Assembly: GCA_024635555.1 (NCBI GenBank)
Contig: JAGXIO010000081.1
Span: 17,516-81,515 of the forward strand
Reading direction: 5' to 3'
Source: Saccharicrinis sp.
Lineage (GTDB): Bacteria; Bacteroidota; Bacteroidia; Bacteroidales; Marinilabiliaceae
Length of the DNA stretch: 64,000 bases
Part shown: one piece after another, positions 1 to 9,766 of the stretch
How the letters are laid out: each line of letters opens with the position of its first letter
Numbering within the stretch: position 1 is the first letter of the stretch
Position numbers and translations under genes: made by a program
The notes under the pieces: generated by a model
Database searches by the model: none
The model's input: the letters and a program-made list of their open reading frames with translations, nothing else
What the model was told of the DNA's origin: nothing

Positions 1-525
1 TCCGTTATCAGTTCCGGCGTCGTAAGCAAACATATCTAAATTAACGGATGTTTTCCATTTACCTTCGGTATCTAGTAAATTATAGCCGTTAAGTGCAATT
101 ACCCAATCGGGGCTAGGTGCAATCATCGAAACTAAAGTTAGCAACGGAAAATCTTTGTTTACCTCCACGTTAGATATTAAAATATCTCCAGTAGCGCTTC
201 CTAGGTTAGGCCCATCGATGTATTTATCCGCTTCACCAGCAGCAACGGCCGTTGTTACTTCTCCATTAAAAACATCATTAGTTCCCGTTTCGGCTATATT
301 CTTTATTCCGGTGGTGGCCAAATTGCCAACTTGTAAAAATGCATTGGCCGTTTTATGCGTGGCTCCAACCAATTTTGACCAGTGCGCATTTGGGGGCACA
401 CTGTTGTGATCTTCGGCATTCCAAATACTTGTAAATGTAATGTCGTAATTGGCAATAGATTGTGAAACACAAGGCTTTATCGAAAAAATCACTAGCCATA
501 CAATCAAGAGTATCGTTTTATTCAT
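1..525 (-). CDS. Spondin-domain-like secreted protein (3' part outside window)
   Basis: Reverse-strand translation from ATG at 525 is open to the window edge: MNKTILLIVWLVIFSIKPCVSQSIANYDITFTSIWNAEDHNSVPPNAHWSKLVGATHKT...; signal peptide followed by spondin_N-like YDITFTSIWN...HWSKLVGATH. Not in the ORF track because it runs off the edge. Confidence 0.75.
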   Translation of the reverse strand, partial: MNKTILLIVWLVIFSIKPCVSQSIANYDITFTSIWNAEDHNSVPPNAHWSKLVGATHKTANAFLQVGNLATTGIKNIAETGTNDVFNGEVTTAVAAGEADKYIDGPNLGSATGDILISNVEVNKDFPLLTLVSMIAPSPDWVIALNGYNLLDTEGKWKTSVNLDMFAYDAGTDNG

Positions 526-646
526 AACAAATTATTTTAGTTGTATTCGTTTTATTTATATATGAAGGCTTACACTTACGGCAGCGCTTTCTTGGAACAT
601 TAAATTCCACATGCATTTAATATACTTCCACCTGCAAAACCTTAAA

Positions 647-1378
647 TCAATTAAACTCCTTTACTGGCTGAATCAATACTTCACGGGTAACGTCCATTAA
701 TTTACGCATATCGCCTTTGTATTTTTTGGTATCGATGCAAGGGCTAATGGTAAGACTAACTTTTCCGGGGCGGACGTTAACGGGACCTCCCCAATATATT
801 TTATGCGTATCCTTTATGGTCACCGGAAGAATCGGCAAACCAAGTTCTTCGGCTATTTTAAAGGCTCCGGTTTTAAATCGTTGTACCGTGTTGGAACCGC
901 TGCGTGTACCTTCGGGGAAGATGACCACCGATGTTCCTTGCGTGAGTTTTTGCTTGGCTAATTTGATTGATTCGTAAGCTGCTTTGGGCGAAGAGCGGTC
1001 GATAAAAATATGGCCTACCATAGCGCTTGCCGGGCCTATGCCAAAGGCGTGGCGCAGCTCTTTTTTCATCACCCACCTAAAATCGATGCCCAAAAACCCA
1101 TACAAGGCAAAAATATCATAGCCGCTCTGGTGGTTGGCCACAATAACGTAAGACTTTCCTTTTTCAATATTTTCTTTGCCATAAACCTTTACCCGCATGG
1201 GCGTAACAAAAGCTACGGTTTTGGCCCATACTACCCCGCTCATACTACCCAAACGTGGCGAAATTAAAACAGCCAATATTGCCGCACCCAATGAAAAAAC
1301 CACACTTGCAACGGCAAAAACCGGAATTACAACAATCCATTTATAGACTTGATAAAAAAGATTTCCAACAATCCTCAT
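647..1378 (-). CDS. plsC: 1-acyl-sn-glycerol-3-phosphate acyltransferase (PlsC family)
   Basis: NHQSGYD (NHxxxxD motif) and FPEGTRS motifs, N-terminal TM segment. Confidence 0.9.
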   Translation of the reverse strand: MRIVGNLFYQVYKWIVVIPVFAVASVVFSLGAAILAVLISPRLGSMSGVVWAKTVAFVTPMRVKVYGKENIEKGKSYVIVANHQSGYDIFALYGFLGIDFRWVMKKELRHAFGIGPASAMVGHIFIDRSSPKAAYESIKLAKQKLTQGTSVVIFPEGTRSGSNTVQRFKTGAFKIAEELGLPILPVTIKDTHKIYWGGPVNVRPGKVSLTISPCIDTKKYKGDMRKLMDVTREVLIQPVKEFN

Positions 1379-1517
1379 ATTATAAACTTATTTCCGGAAT
1401 AACTTGGACAAAATTACATAATAAGTTTGAAAATAAATTGAATACGAACAAAACATGCAAGAGTATTTGAAGAGATAAATATATTTGCAATATAAACGCA
1501 TATTAAACACCAGTATC

Positions 1518-2210
1518 ATGAAATTCCCCACAACCCTAATTTCCGGCAAACTAATACGACGCTACAAACGGTTTTTGGCAGATATTGAATTGGACGACGG
1601 TAAGGTGGTACTGGCACATTGCACCAATTCGGGCAGTATGAAGAGCTGCATAGAAGTGGGTGCACCTGTTTATCTTTCTCCGGCCAACGACCCTAAGCGT
1701 AAAACCAAGTTTACCTGGGAAATGATTTTCATCAACAACAGCTGGGTGGGTATTAATACGGGCATGCCCAACCTGCTTGTTTATGAGGCCGTGAGGGATG
1801 GCAAAATACCCGGATTGAACGAATATACACACGTGCAACGCGAAGTTACTTTTGGCGATAGTAGGTTTGATGTTTTTGCACAAAACAGCCATGAGCAATG
1901 CTTTATAGAGGTTAAAAACGTGACCATGAAAGTGGGCGACGAAGCTTTGTTTCCGGATGCTACAACCATAAGAGGACTAAAACATTTGCGTACCCTCATG
2001 GAAGTTAAAAAGGTGGGGATGCGAGCGGTGATGTTTTATGTGGTTCAACGACAGGACATCACTTCTTTTGGCCCAGCCAAAGATATTGACCCGGCTTATG
2101 CCGCAGCTCTGGAAGAAGCCATACGTAATGGGGTAGAAATTTTTGCTTATATGGCCGAGGTTAACCCCAATGGCATTGAGCTTACCAAAGAATTGCCACT
2201 TATACTTTAA
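1518..2210 (+). CDS. sfsA: SfsA family protein (DNA/RNA nuclease SfsA)
   Basis: KRYKRFLADIELDDGKVVLAHCTNSGSMKSC..., CFIEVKNVT, FPDATTIRGLKHL typical of SfsA; ATG at 1518 preferred over upstream start at 1485. Confidence 0.9.
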   Translation: MKFPTTLISGKLIRRYKRFLADIELDDGKVVLAHCTNSGSMKSCIEVGAPVYLSPANDPKRKTKFTWEMIFINNSWVGINTGMPNLLVYEAVRDGKIPGLNEYTHVQREVTFGDSRFDVFAQNSHEQCFIEVKNVTMKVGDEALFPDATTIRGLKHLRTLMEVKKVGMRAVMFYVVQRQDITSFGPAKDIDPAYAAALEEAIRNGVEIFAYMAEVNPNGIELTKELPLIL

Positions 2211-2349
2211 GAATTATGGTATCGTTTCAAAATTCAAAAAACATCCTACTTAATATGGGTTACAGGCGGTATTAGGATATTTTCAATAGCAATAAAAATA
2301 CACTGAAAAATGTGTTGTTATCATATTGCAAACAGTTATCCCGTTCAGG

Positions 2350-2664
2350 CTAAGCTGGCAGTTTTACACCCGTTCTCCTTATCTCAATTACAAAAGGATT
2401 TCCCGATTCAAAGTCGTCCAATGAAATTGGGTGTGGCTCAATCCTTGAATCAATTTTTGCAGCTAACATCATCAGTTGCACTTGAATATCAAATCGTTTA
2501 GAGTCCTCTAAATTTTTGAAAACTAATGCTAAATCAATATCACTATCATCTGTAGATGTACCTTTTGCATACGAGCCAAATAAATATACACTATCAATAT
2601 CTGAATACTCCTTTTTTAATAAATCAAGATATTGAATTATTGCTTTATTTTTAATTTCATCCAT
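2350..2664 (-). CDS. MNT-type nucleotidyltransferase domain protein (putative antitoxin partner)
   Basis: LFGSYAKGTSTDDSDIDLALVF = GSx10DxD nucleotidyltransferase motif; overlaps the upstream HEPN gene by 28 bp. Confidence 0.85.
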   Translation of the reverse strand: MDEIKNKAIIQYLDLLKKEYSDIDSVYLFGSYAKGTSTDDSDIDLALVFKNLEDSKRFDIQVQLMMLAAKIDSRIEPHPISLDDFESGNPFVIEIRRTGVKLPA

Positions 2665-3044
2665 AATCTCAAATCTTTTAAGTTTTCAATCCACTCAGAA
2701 GTATATTCAAATGTACAGCGGTGCTTAAAACTCATTTTGTAATCATCATAGCGTGCATTAATATTAAATGCCGTTATTGTAGCAAGTTGTTCCTTTATTC
2801 TCTCGGTCAAATCTAAATCTGATTTCTCTGCTAATCTCAATAAGTTATGGATAAAGGGTGGGTAGTCTGTTTTTATCTTTACAAAATTCGCTTTTAGTAA
2901 TTTTTCAATCATTAAATGACCAATGAATAAAGACCAATTAAAACGCTTGGATTTATACATGGCAATCATAGTTTCATAATCATCATCAGAACCCTCAATC
3001 CAGTATTTTATTAATTTTTCTTTGTCAAAATCCATGTTATCCAT
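2637..3044 (-). CDS. HEPN domain protein (putative toxin/partner of MNT)
   Basis: W-SLFIGHLMIEKLLKA and FIHNLLRLAEKS helical HEPN signature; paired with adjacent MNT gene. Confidence 0.8.
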   Translation of the reverse strand: MDNMDFDKEKLIKYWIEGSDDDYETMIAMYKSKRFNWSLFIGHLMIEKLLKANFVKIKTDYPPFIHNLLRLAEKSDLDLTERIKEQLATITAFNINARYDDYKMSFKHRCTFEYTSEWIENLKDLRLWMKLKIKQ

Positions 3045-3078
3045 ATGTTCAAAGATACAAATAAAACAATCAGATTAA

Positions 3079-5088
3079 TTACTCTTCTTCAAAACCCAGG
3101 TTAGCCGATATATTACGGTAACGTTCCGCTTCGTCCTTTTCGCCCATTTTATCGCATATCTGTGCCAAATAATAGTACGACTCGGCATGGTCGTCTTTTA
3201 AGTTTATTGCCTTTTTTAAATCCACATAGGCTCCATTATGATTTTTCATCATCAAACGCGTTCTTCCCCTGTTATAATAGACTTTAAAGGTACGCGGTTT
3301 CAATTTTCCAGCTAGGGAGTAATCCGCCTCGGCCTCTTCCAAATTGCCTGTTTCAACCTTTAGACCGGCACGTTTAAATAGGGCATCAAAAAAATCGGGA
3401 TTCAGCAATATGGCCTTATTTAGGTTGGCGATGGCGGCTTTTTTATCTTTGGCTTTTACCAGGCACTCATTGGCCATTAAAAAATACTCCCGTGCAAATT
3501 CGTCCAGCTGTTTATTTCTTTTCTTTTCGCGGCTTTCCAGTTCTTTTACCTTTTTACGTAATTTGGGTATTATCTGTAACTGCTTTGACATAAATCGCAA
3601 AACAACGGGTTTGAGCAAATCATTACGTTTGGCAATGGCCGATCCTAATTCATGCATGGCAAGTCCAAAATCATCTTTTTTAAAAGCTGTAAGTGCCTTT
3701 TTGTAACTATCGTCGGCACGTGCAGAGTCCAAACTATCTTTTATTTGCAATTTATTATTGGATCGGCGCGAAAAATCTACGCACTCCCGCCTAACAATCA
3801 CATCGCGCGGTGTTACCTGCGATTTCATGATTATGCCTTGCAACGAGCGGCAACGGCTAAGCGCAACATACAATTGCCCACCTGCAAAAGCACCACCGGT
3901 AAAATCTATCATCACCTTGTCGAAAGTTAAACCCTGGCTTTTGTGCACCGTAATGGCCCAAGCTAGTTTTAAAGGATATTGTTGATAGGAACCTATCTCA
4001 TCTTCGATAATCCTATTGTTTTTTTCATCGTATTTATATCGCACGTTACGCCATACCTCCTTCTTAACTAAGTACAAGTCCTCATTTTCCATGCGAATGA
4101 ATATGCCTTCTTCGTTAATTTCATCCACCCTGCCCAAGCTGCCATTAAACCATCTTCGTTCGGGCGAATCATTTTTAATAAACATCACCTGAGCATTCTC
4201 TTTTAAAACAAGCTGACGGGGTGTGGGCAAAGCCGATTCCGGAAAATCGCCCATTACCTCACCTTCAAAAGTAATTTCGTCCCCTTCCAATTCATCAAGC
4301 CTATGATCATTGATATAATCCACGGTATTTCTGCGGGTGGCAAGGGTTATAAAAAGTTCGTCTATGGGTGCATTGTAGGTGGGTGAATATCGTCGGTTAA
4401 TGGTTGATATATCTTCCTGTTTTAAGGCGTTTACCCTAATTCGATCCAATAGATTAATAAACTCAGAATTGCTTTGCCTATAAACTTTCTTCAGTTCAAT
4501 TTGCACAATGGGTAAATTGCGGAACACTCTGGCCGAAAAAAAGAAAGGCGTTTGGTAAAAGCGTTTTAATATACCCCACTCCTCCCCTTTTACCACGGGC
4601 TCAAGCTGAAAAACATCGCCCACCATTAACAATTGCTTACCCCCAAATGGAAGTTGCATGTTACCGGAGAACACGCGCAGAACCCTATCGATAAAATCGA
4701 GAATATCAACACGTAACATCGACACCTCGTCAATAATCAACAGTTCGAGCTCCTTGATTAGTTTTTGATGGTTTTTGCGATATTTTAAAAAATCGTAGAT
4801 ACGGCCATCCTTGGTGCTAAGGTCCGGGTCGTCGGGCAGCAAGGGACGGAAGGGGATTTTAAAAAAGGAGTGCATGGTTTGTCCACCAGCGTTAATGGCT
4901 GCGATACCTGTAGGGGCCACCACCACGTATTTTTTGTGTGTTTGGGTGCATATACACTTTAAAAAGGTACTTTTTCCGGTGCCTGCTTTTCCTGTTAAAA
5001 AAACAGAACGATTGGTATATTGAATCAGTTTAAGGGCATCCTGAAACTCATCGTTATCGGTATCTATATGTTGCAACCATTCGTCCAT
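3079..5088 (-). CDS. PIF1-like / RecD-like helicase with C-terminal TPR region
   Basis: Walker A GKAGTGKST, Walker B LLIIDEVSML, AWAITVHKSQGLTFDKV and YVALSRCRSLQGI helicase motifs; C-terminal ~200 aa reads as TPR repeats. Confidence 0.85.
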   Translation of the reverse strand: MDEWLQHIDTDNDEFQDALKLIQYTNRSVFLTGKAGTGKSTFLKCICTQTHKKYVVVAPTGIAAINAGGQTMHSFFKIPFRPLLPDDPDLSTKDGRIYDFLKYRKNHQKLIKELELLIIDEVSMLRVDILDFIDRVLRVFSGNMQLPFGGKQLLMVGDVFQLEPVVKGEEWGILKRFYQTPFFFSARVFRNLPIVQIELKKVYRQSNSEFINLLDRIRVNALKQEDISTINRRYSPTYNAPIDELFITLATRRNTVDYINDHRLDELEGDEITFEGEVMGDFPESALPTPRQLVLKENAQVMFIKNDSPERRWFNGSLGRVDEINEEGIFIRMENEDLYLVKKEVWRNVRYKYDEKNNRIIEDEIGSYQQYPLKLAWAITVHKSQGLTFDKVMIDFTGGAFAGGQLYVALSRCRSLQGIIMKSQVTPRDVIVRRECVDFSRRSNNKLQIKDSLDSARADDSYKKALTAFKKDDFGLAMHELGSAIAKRNDLLKPVVLRFMSKQLQIIPKLRKKVKELESREKKRNKQLDEFAREYFLMANECLVKAKDKKAAIANLNKAILLNPDFFDALFKRAGLKVETGNLEEAEADYSLAGKLKPRTFKVYYNRGRTRLMMKNHNGAYVDLKKAINLKDDHAESYYYLAQICDKMGEKDEAERYRNISANLGFEEE

Positions 5089-5139
5089 TTAATTTAATTA
5101 AGGTACTAGGTGTTAGAGGTTAGGGGTTATTAGAAGTTA

Positions 5140-5226
5140 GCTTATAACTATTAACTTTTAACTATTGGCTATTAGCCATCAGCTATCAGCTATTGGCCAT
5201 CAGCCATCAGCTATCAGCCATCAGCT
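5140..5226. repeat. Short degenerate tandem repeat (GCTATCAGC/CATCAGC units)
   Basis: Directly visible iterations of 'ctattggcc/atcagccatcagctatcag' between two genes. Confidence 0.75.
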
Positions 5227-7345
5227 ATTTCGTTTCATTCTCCTCTTTCAGCTCACGTTGCATTCCGTAGCGTTTTATAACGTTATAGGCTTTGTACATG
5301 CCCAGTTCGCCTGCCTTACTAAGATCCAAGGTGCCCAGCTCGTCCTGTTTAAGATAAATGCGGGTGAGGCCTCTATTAAAATATGCTTCGGCAAAAAACG
5401 GATTTAAGGCAATAGCCTTCTCAAAATAAACAATTGCACCTTCATAATCCTTGCGAATACATTGCAAAATACCCAGGTTATAATAGGCAAATTCGTATTC
5501 AGGATCTATCTCCAGCACCTTTTGCAGGTCGCGTTCTATCAGCTGATAATCCAAGCTCTGCTTTATAACTTCATCCCCACTGGGCGTTTTTCCCTTAATT
5601 ACCGCAGAAGTTAAAGGCTTAGATAACAAATTAGATGGAAGCTCCTCATCGTCGAAGGTCTGCATCATTTCTAACATTTTATATCGGATATAGGCCCGGT
5701 TGAAATAAGCAAAAAGGTGAATCTTTTTATCTTCTGTGTTTTCTATGATAAAATCATATTCGGCGATGGCACTGGTATAGTTGAGCACTACGCCGTATAA
5801 AATAGCGCGGATAAAACGTTGTTCATAGTCGTTTGGTGTTTGCTCCAACTGAGCACCTATTTCCTTAATGGTCGTAAAATACTCCAACGATTTAGATCCG
5901 TCGGTCTCCGCCTCTCTATTGGAGAATATGAGCGGCCTGCCAAACTTTTTGCGCTGGTTAAACTGCGTAACATCAGTTTTAAAATATCGGGTACGGTTAA
6001 TGAGTGAATCTACCGAGAAAAAAGTAAGACCATAGACCGTTTCTAAATCTATCACTATGTTTCGGTTTTGTATCTTACCTCTTAAATTATCAATTTCTTC
6101 AACCTCTGTTTCGTCGATACCAAAATCATCCAACACAGCAATTTTATCATGATTATTTATGTCGTCATCCTTTTCGCCTCGTGTTTTCTTGGGTTTGTCA
6201 CCGTCGTTGCCAGATTGCTTTTTATCGGGATTTCCCTCCCCCTTTTTCCGGCTGTCCTGCTCTAGTTTAAAAGCCATATTATAATCGCGTCCTGCCGCCA
6301 TATTATTGTTAATGCCACTATAGGCTTGCGAGCGAGCCATGTAGGCATCGGGATAATCTGGATAACGGTCAATTATCACATTTAAATCGGCAATGGCCTC
6401 GCGATATTGTCCTACCCTAATATAAAGCAACGAACGGTTAAAAAGGGTGAGCAAATCACTGGGATTTAGAGCCAACACTCTCGAAAAGTCGTCGATGGCA
6501 TTGTTCACATCGCCCACCTCCACACGCAGTATACCTCGATTGGCATAGGCCATGGTATTTTTGGGATCTAGCTCAATAACTTGGTCAAAATCGCTCATCG
6601 TCCCTACCAAGTTGTCCATTTGATAACGAATAACACCCCGCATCATATAATAACCGGCATCATTCCTGTTCAGTTCTATCGCTTCATTTATCCTGTCTAG
6701 TGCTTTATTAAAGTCGTTGGTTTCATAATAAATAATTGCACTGAACCTATAGGCATCAGCAACTAGGGGGTTCACCTCAATGGCTTCGTCCATATCCTTG
6801 ACCGCCCCAATCGTATCTTTAAGCTGAAGCTTTGAAATAGCCCTATTTATATAGGCTCCATATTGGGCATTGTCTATTTTCAGTACTTCGGTAAAGTCGT
6901 CAACACTTTTTTGGTATTCCTTGGTATTCATGTAAACCAATCCCCGGTTAAAAAATATTCCTTCCTCTTGCGGACTCAGCTCCAAACCTTTGGCATAATC
7001 GCCCAATGCCTCGTCGTAAGCTCCAAACTTGCTACGAATATCACCCCTAAAACGAAAAAAACTGGCTTGAAAAGGATTGATACTTATCGCTTTATCCATA
7101 TCCTTTTCGGCACCTTTTAAATCTTCCAGGCTATACTTGGCAAAAGCTCTGAAATAATATGGATCGGCCAGATAGGGTTTAACGCGTATTACCTTGTTAA
7201 AGTAGGAAATAGCTAGCACGTAATCTTCGTAATAGAACGCACTTCTACCGGTGATAAGAACTCTGTCCGTATCTATTTGAGCTTTGGTGTGAGAAGCCAC
7301 GCCCAGTAAAAAAAGGATATGAAGAAAATGAAAAACTTTTCGCAT
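5225..7345 (-). CDS. Secreted multi-TPR protein
   Basis: Many TPR units (e.g. AYYNLGILQCIRKDYEGAIVYFEKAIALNPFFAEAYFNRGL); signal peptide MRKVFHFLHILFLLGVASHTKAQ if ATG at 7345 is used (track start 7435). Confidence 0.85.
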   Translation of the reverse strand: MRKVFHFLHILFLLGVASHTKAQIDTDRVLITGRSAFYYEDYVLAISYFNKVIRVKPYLADPYYFRAFAKYSLEDLKGAEKDMDKAISINPFQASFFRFRGDIRSKFGAYDEALGDYAKGLELSPQEEGIFFNRGLVYMNTKEYQKSVDDFTEVLKIDNAQYGAYINRAISKLQLKDTIGAVKDMDEAIEVNPLVADAYRFSAIIYYETNDFNKALDRINEAIELNRNDAGYYMMRGVIRYQMDNLVGTMSDFDQVIELDPKNTMAYANRGILRVEVGDVNNAIDDFSRVLALNPSDLLTLFNRSLLYIRVGQYREAIADLNVIIDRYPDYPDAYMARSQAYSGINNNMAAGRDYNMAFKLEQDSRKKGEGNPDKKQSGNDGDKPKKTRGEKDDDINNHDKIAVLDDFGIDETEVEEIDNLRGKIQNRNIVIDLETVYGLTFFSVDSLINRTRYFKTDVTQFNQRKKFGRPLIFSNREAETDGSKSLEYFTTIKEIGAQLEQTPNDYEQRFIRAILYGVVLNYTSAIAEYDFIIENTEDKKIHLFAYFNRAYIRYKMLEMMQTFDDEELPSNLLSKPLTSAVIKGKTPSGDEVIKQSLDYQLIERDLQKVLEIDPEYEFAYYNLGILQCIRKDYEGAIVYFEKAIALNPFFAEAYFNRGLTRIYLKQDELGTLDLSKAGELGMYKAYNVIKRYGMQRELKEENETK

Positions 7346-7748
7346 AAAATATGTACTCGGCACCATGGATATCCACCCACCATTATAATTGAACAAATAT
7401 AACAAGTTTAGGGGATTCATCGAAAACTGTACCACACTTTTGGTAAAGATAATGTTAAAGCAGATATTATTTAAAGAATATTTTATCCACTAATTTCACC
7501 AATTTCACGAAAATCAATTTTGGTTGATTTTTAATTGTGATCATTCGAGTAATTTGTGGACTCTGTTTGTTTTGTTTAATTTTAAATGCGGTTGCCATCA
7601 CAATAGACCGTTAGATTTTAGATAATAGAAATTAGACTTATTTACAAGCGCTATATTATCAAGGGGTTAGCGAAAATCGCGTAACTCAGCAAAAACTCTA
7701 ACATTCAGATAGTTACAAAAATATAACGAAGTGTTGCATCATAGACGC

Positions 7749-8708
7749 TCATGAAAACACGATATTATCCGGGTTTATTTTTGTTTCCCCATTCCAGCGA
7801 TAGGCTGCCAAGGTGCCTCCGTTTGCCATACACGAATCGATGCAGCACACATTATCTCGTACCACCATATTATCTTTATCCATACAGTAATGACCAAAAA
7901 ACACCATGGGTTTCTTTTCGTCGTACCATTTATATGGAAACAATATTTGTTTGGGGATGGTGTATTCTGGCAAGGTAAATTTGTTTCCAAAGGCCAGTTC
8001 CAAAAAGGTTTTATTTTCGGCGGGCTCCCACCACTTCACTCTGAAGCTGCTTCTTCGGTTATTATTGGAATCTTTAATTATCAAATCTTTAGGAAGGTTA
8101 AACTCAATACCTTTGGTTGTTTTACCAATGGCATTGCCCAAAGGATGCGCCGAATCCACCATATATTTAAGCACATTTTTGGTAAACTTACCCTCATTAC
8201 GGTATTGCTCTATGATGCGCGCATAATCGTCGTTCCAATAGGCGTGAACCACCCTAAAGGCTCCAAAATCGAGATGTGTAGGTAACCTGCGCATCCATTT
8301 AAGATACATTTTCAGGAGTTTCTCCTCGCCACGAAACTCGTTTTTTACCTGCTCGGTCAGTTTCTTTGATGAGTCAGAGAGTTTTTTAAAGGGTTTTCCT
8401 TCTTTATTTTTGGTGAGATGATAAATAGCGTTCAGTTCATGATTGCCTAAAATGGCATGGGCGTAGTCATAAGTAACCATGCTCTTTACTATTTCGAGCA
8501 CGCGTCGCGAATTAGGTCCACGATCAATAAAATCGCCAACAAAAATAGCTTTCCGATGGGCATGCTTCCATATGCCATCTATCAATTGATAACCAAGCTT
8601 TAGCAGCAACTGTTCCAGCTCTATTGCACTGCCATGCACATCGCCTATTATGTCGTAAAAACAATGCTCTTGGATTATATTTTTTATATTGCCTTTTATC
8701 TGCTCCAA
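7749..8708 (-). CDS. Metallophosphoesterase (PrpE/PPP-like)
   Basis: DIIGDVHGS, FVGDFIDRGPNS, ILGNHELN metallophosphatase motifs. Confidence 0.88.
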   Translation of the reverse strand: MEQIKGNIKNIIQEHCFYDIIGDVHGSAIELEQLLLKLGYQLIDGIWKHAHRKAIFVGDFIDRGPNSRRVLEIVKSMVTYDYAHAILGNHELNAIYHLTKNKEGKPFKKLSDSSKKLTEQVKNEFRGEEKLLKMYLKWMRRLPTHLDFGAFRVVHAYWNDDYARIIEQYRNEGKFTKNVLKYMVDSAHPLGNAIGKTTKGIEFNLPKDLIIKDSNNNRRSSFRVKWWEPAENKTFLELAFGNKFTLPEYTIPKQILFPYKWYDEKKPMVFFGHYCMDKDNMVVRDNVCCIDSCMANGGTLAAYRWNGETKINPDNIVFS

Positions 8709-8774
8709 ATTTTAATATATTTGATTATTGATACAGGCCAAAAATAAAACATTTGGTTTACTTTAACTCAATTA

Positions 8775-9755
8775 ATGATGACAAAAATATTAAACTGGGG
8801 AATAATAGGTTGCGGCAACGTTACAGAAAAAAAAAGTGGACCAGCATTCAACAAAGTCAACAACGCTAAGTTAATGGCAGTTATGCGGCGCAACGGCGAT
8901 AAAGCTAAAGACTATGCACAACGCCATAAGGTACCTCATTATTATACCGATGCCAACCAGCTCATCAATTCACCCGAAGTAAATGCCATATATGTTGCGA
9001 CTCCCCCATCCACTCATGCCCAGTATGCTATAGCAGCTATGCGTGCCGGCAAACCAGTGTATGTAGAAAAACCCATGGCCGCCACCTATGCCCAATGCAT
9101 TGAAATGAACAAAGTGTCTGAAGAAACCGGTGTGCCCTTGTTTGTGGCATACTACAGGCGCACACTACCTGGCTTTTTAAAAGTAAAGGAACTTATCGAC
9201 GAAAAAGCAATAGGCGCCATACTATCGGCAAACATACGCCTAACCCGACCAGCAAACGATGACGAAAAAAACAATGCATGGCGCGTGGATCCATCAGTTG
9301 CAGGAGGAGGAATTTTTTATGATCTGGCATCACATCAACTCGACCTCATGGATTTTTTACTTGGCCCAATAACAGAAGCTTCAGGTTTTGCTGCCAATAA
9401 CAATGCATGGTACAATGCGGAGGACACGGTGGGTGCATGTTTTAAATTTGCTTGCGGAGCCATAGGTACAGGTATGTGGAGCTTTGTAACCCATAACGAG
9501 GGCGCCCACGACAGTATAGAAATCATTGGCACACAGGGTAGCTTAAAATTTAGTTGTTTTATACCAGACCCCATAGTGCTTTTAAAAGATAGCGGTTCAA
9601 CAGAATATCCTTATCTTAATCCGGAAAACATTCAGTACAACCTTATAAAACAAGTTTCCGAAAATATATTGGAAGGGAAAAAATGTTTCAGCGATGGCAT
9701 TTCGGCCGCAAGAACCAATAAAATAATGGAGCAAATAATACAAACCAAGCATTGA
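8775..9755 (+). CDS. Gfo/Idh/MocA family oxidoreductase
   Basis: GIIGCGNVTEKKSGPAF Rossmann motif, YVATPPSTHAQYA, GKPVYVEKPMA. Confidence 0.92.
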   Translation: MMTKILNWGIIGCGNVTEKKSGPAFNKVNNAKLMAVMRRNGDKAKDYAQRHKVPHYYTDANQLINSPEVNAIYVATPPSTHAQYAIAAMRAGKPVYVEKPMAATYAQCIEMNKVSEETGVPLFVAYYRRTLPGFLKVKELIDEKAIGAILSANIRLTRPANDDEKNNAWRVDPSVAGGGIFYDLASHQLDLMDFLLGPITEASGFAANNNAWYNAEDTVGACFKFACGAIGTGMWSFVTHNEGAHDSIEIIGTQGSLKFSCFIPDPIVLLKDSGSTEYPYLNPENIQYNLIKQVSENILEGKKCFSDGISAARTNKIMEQIIQTKH

Positions 9756-9766
9756 TTAAACTACCG

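Noticed and set aside
155-409. 84-aa forward ORF at the left edge
   Set aside because: Antisense to the edge-truncated spondin-like CDS on the minus strand.
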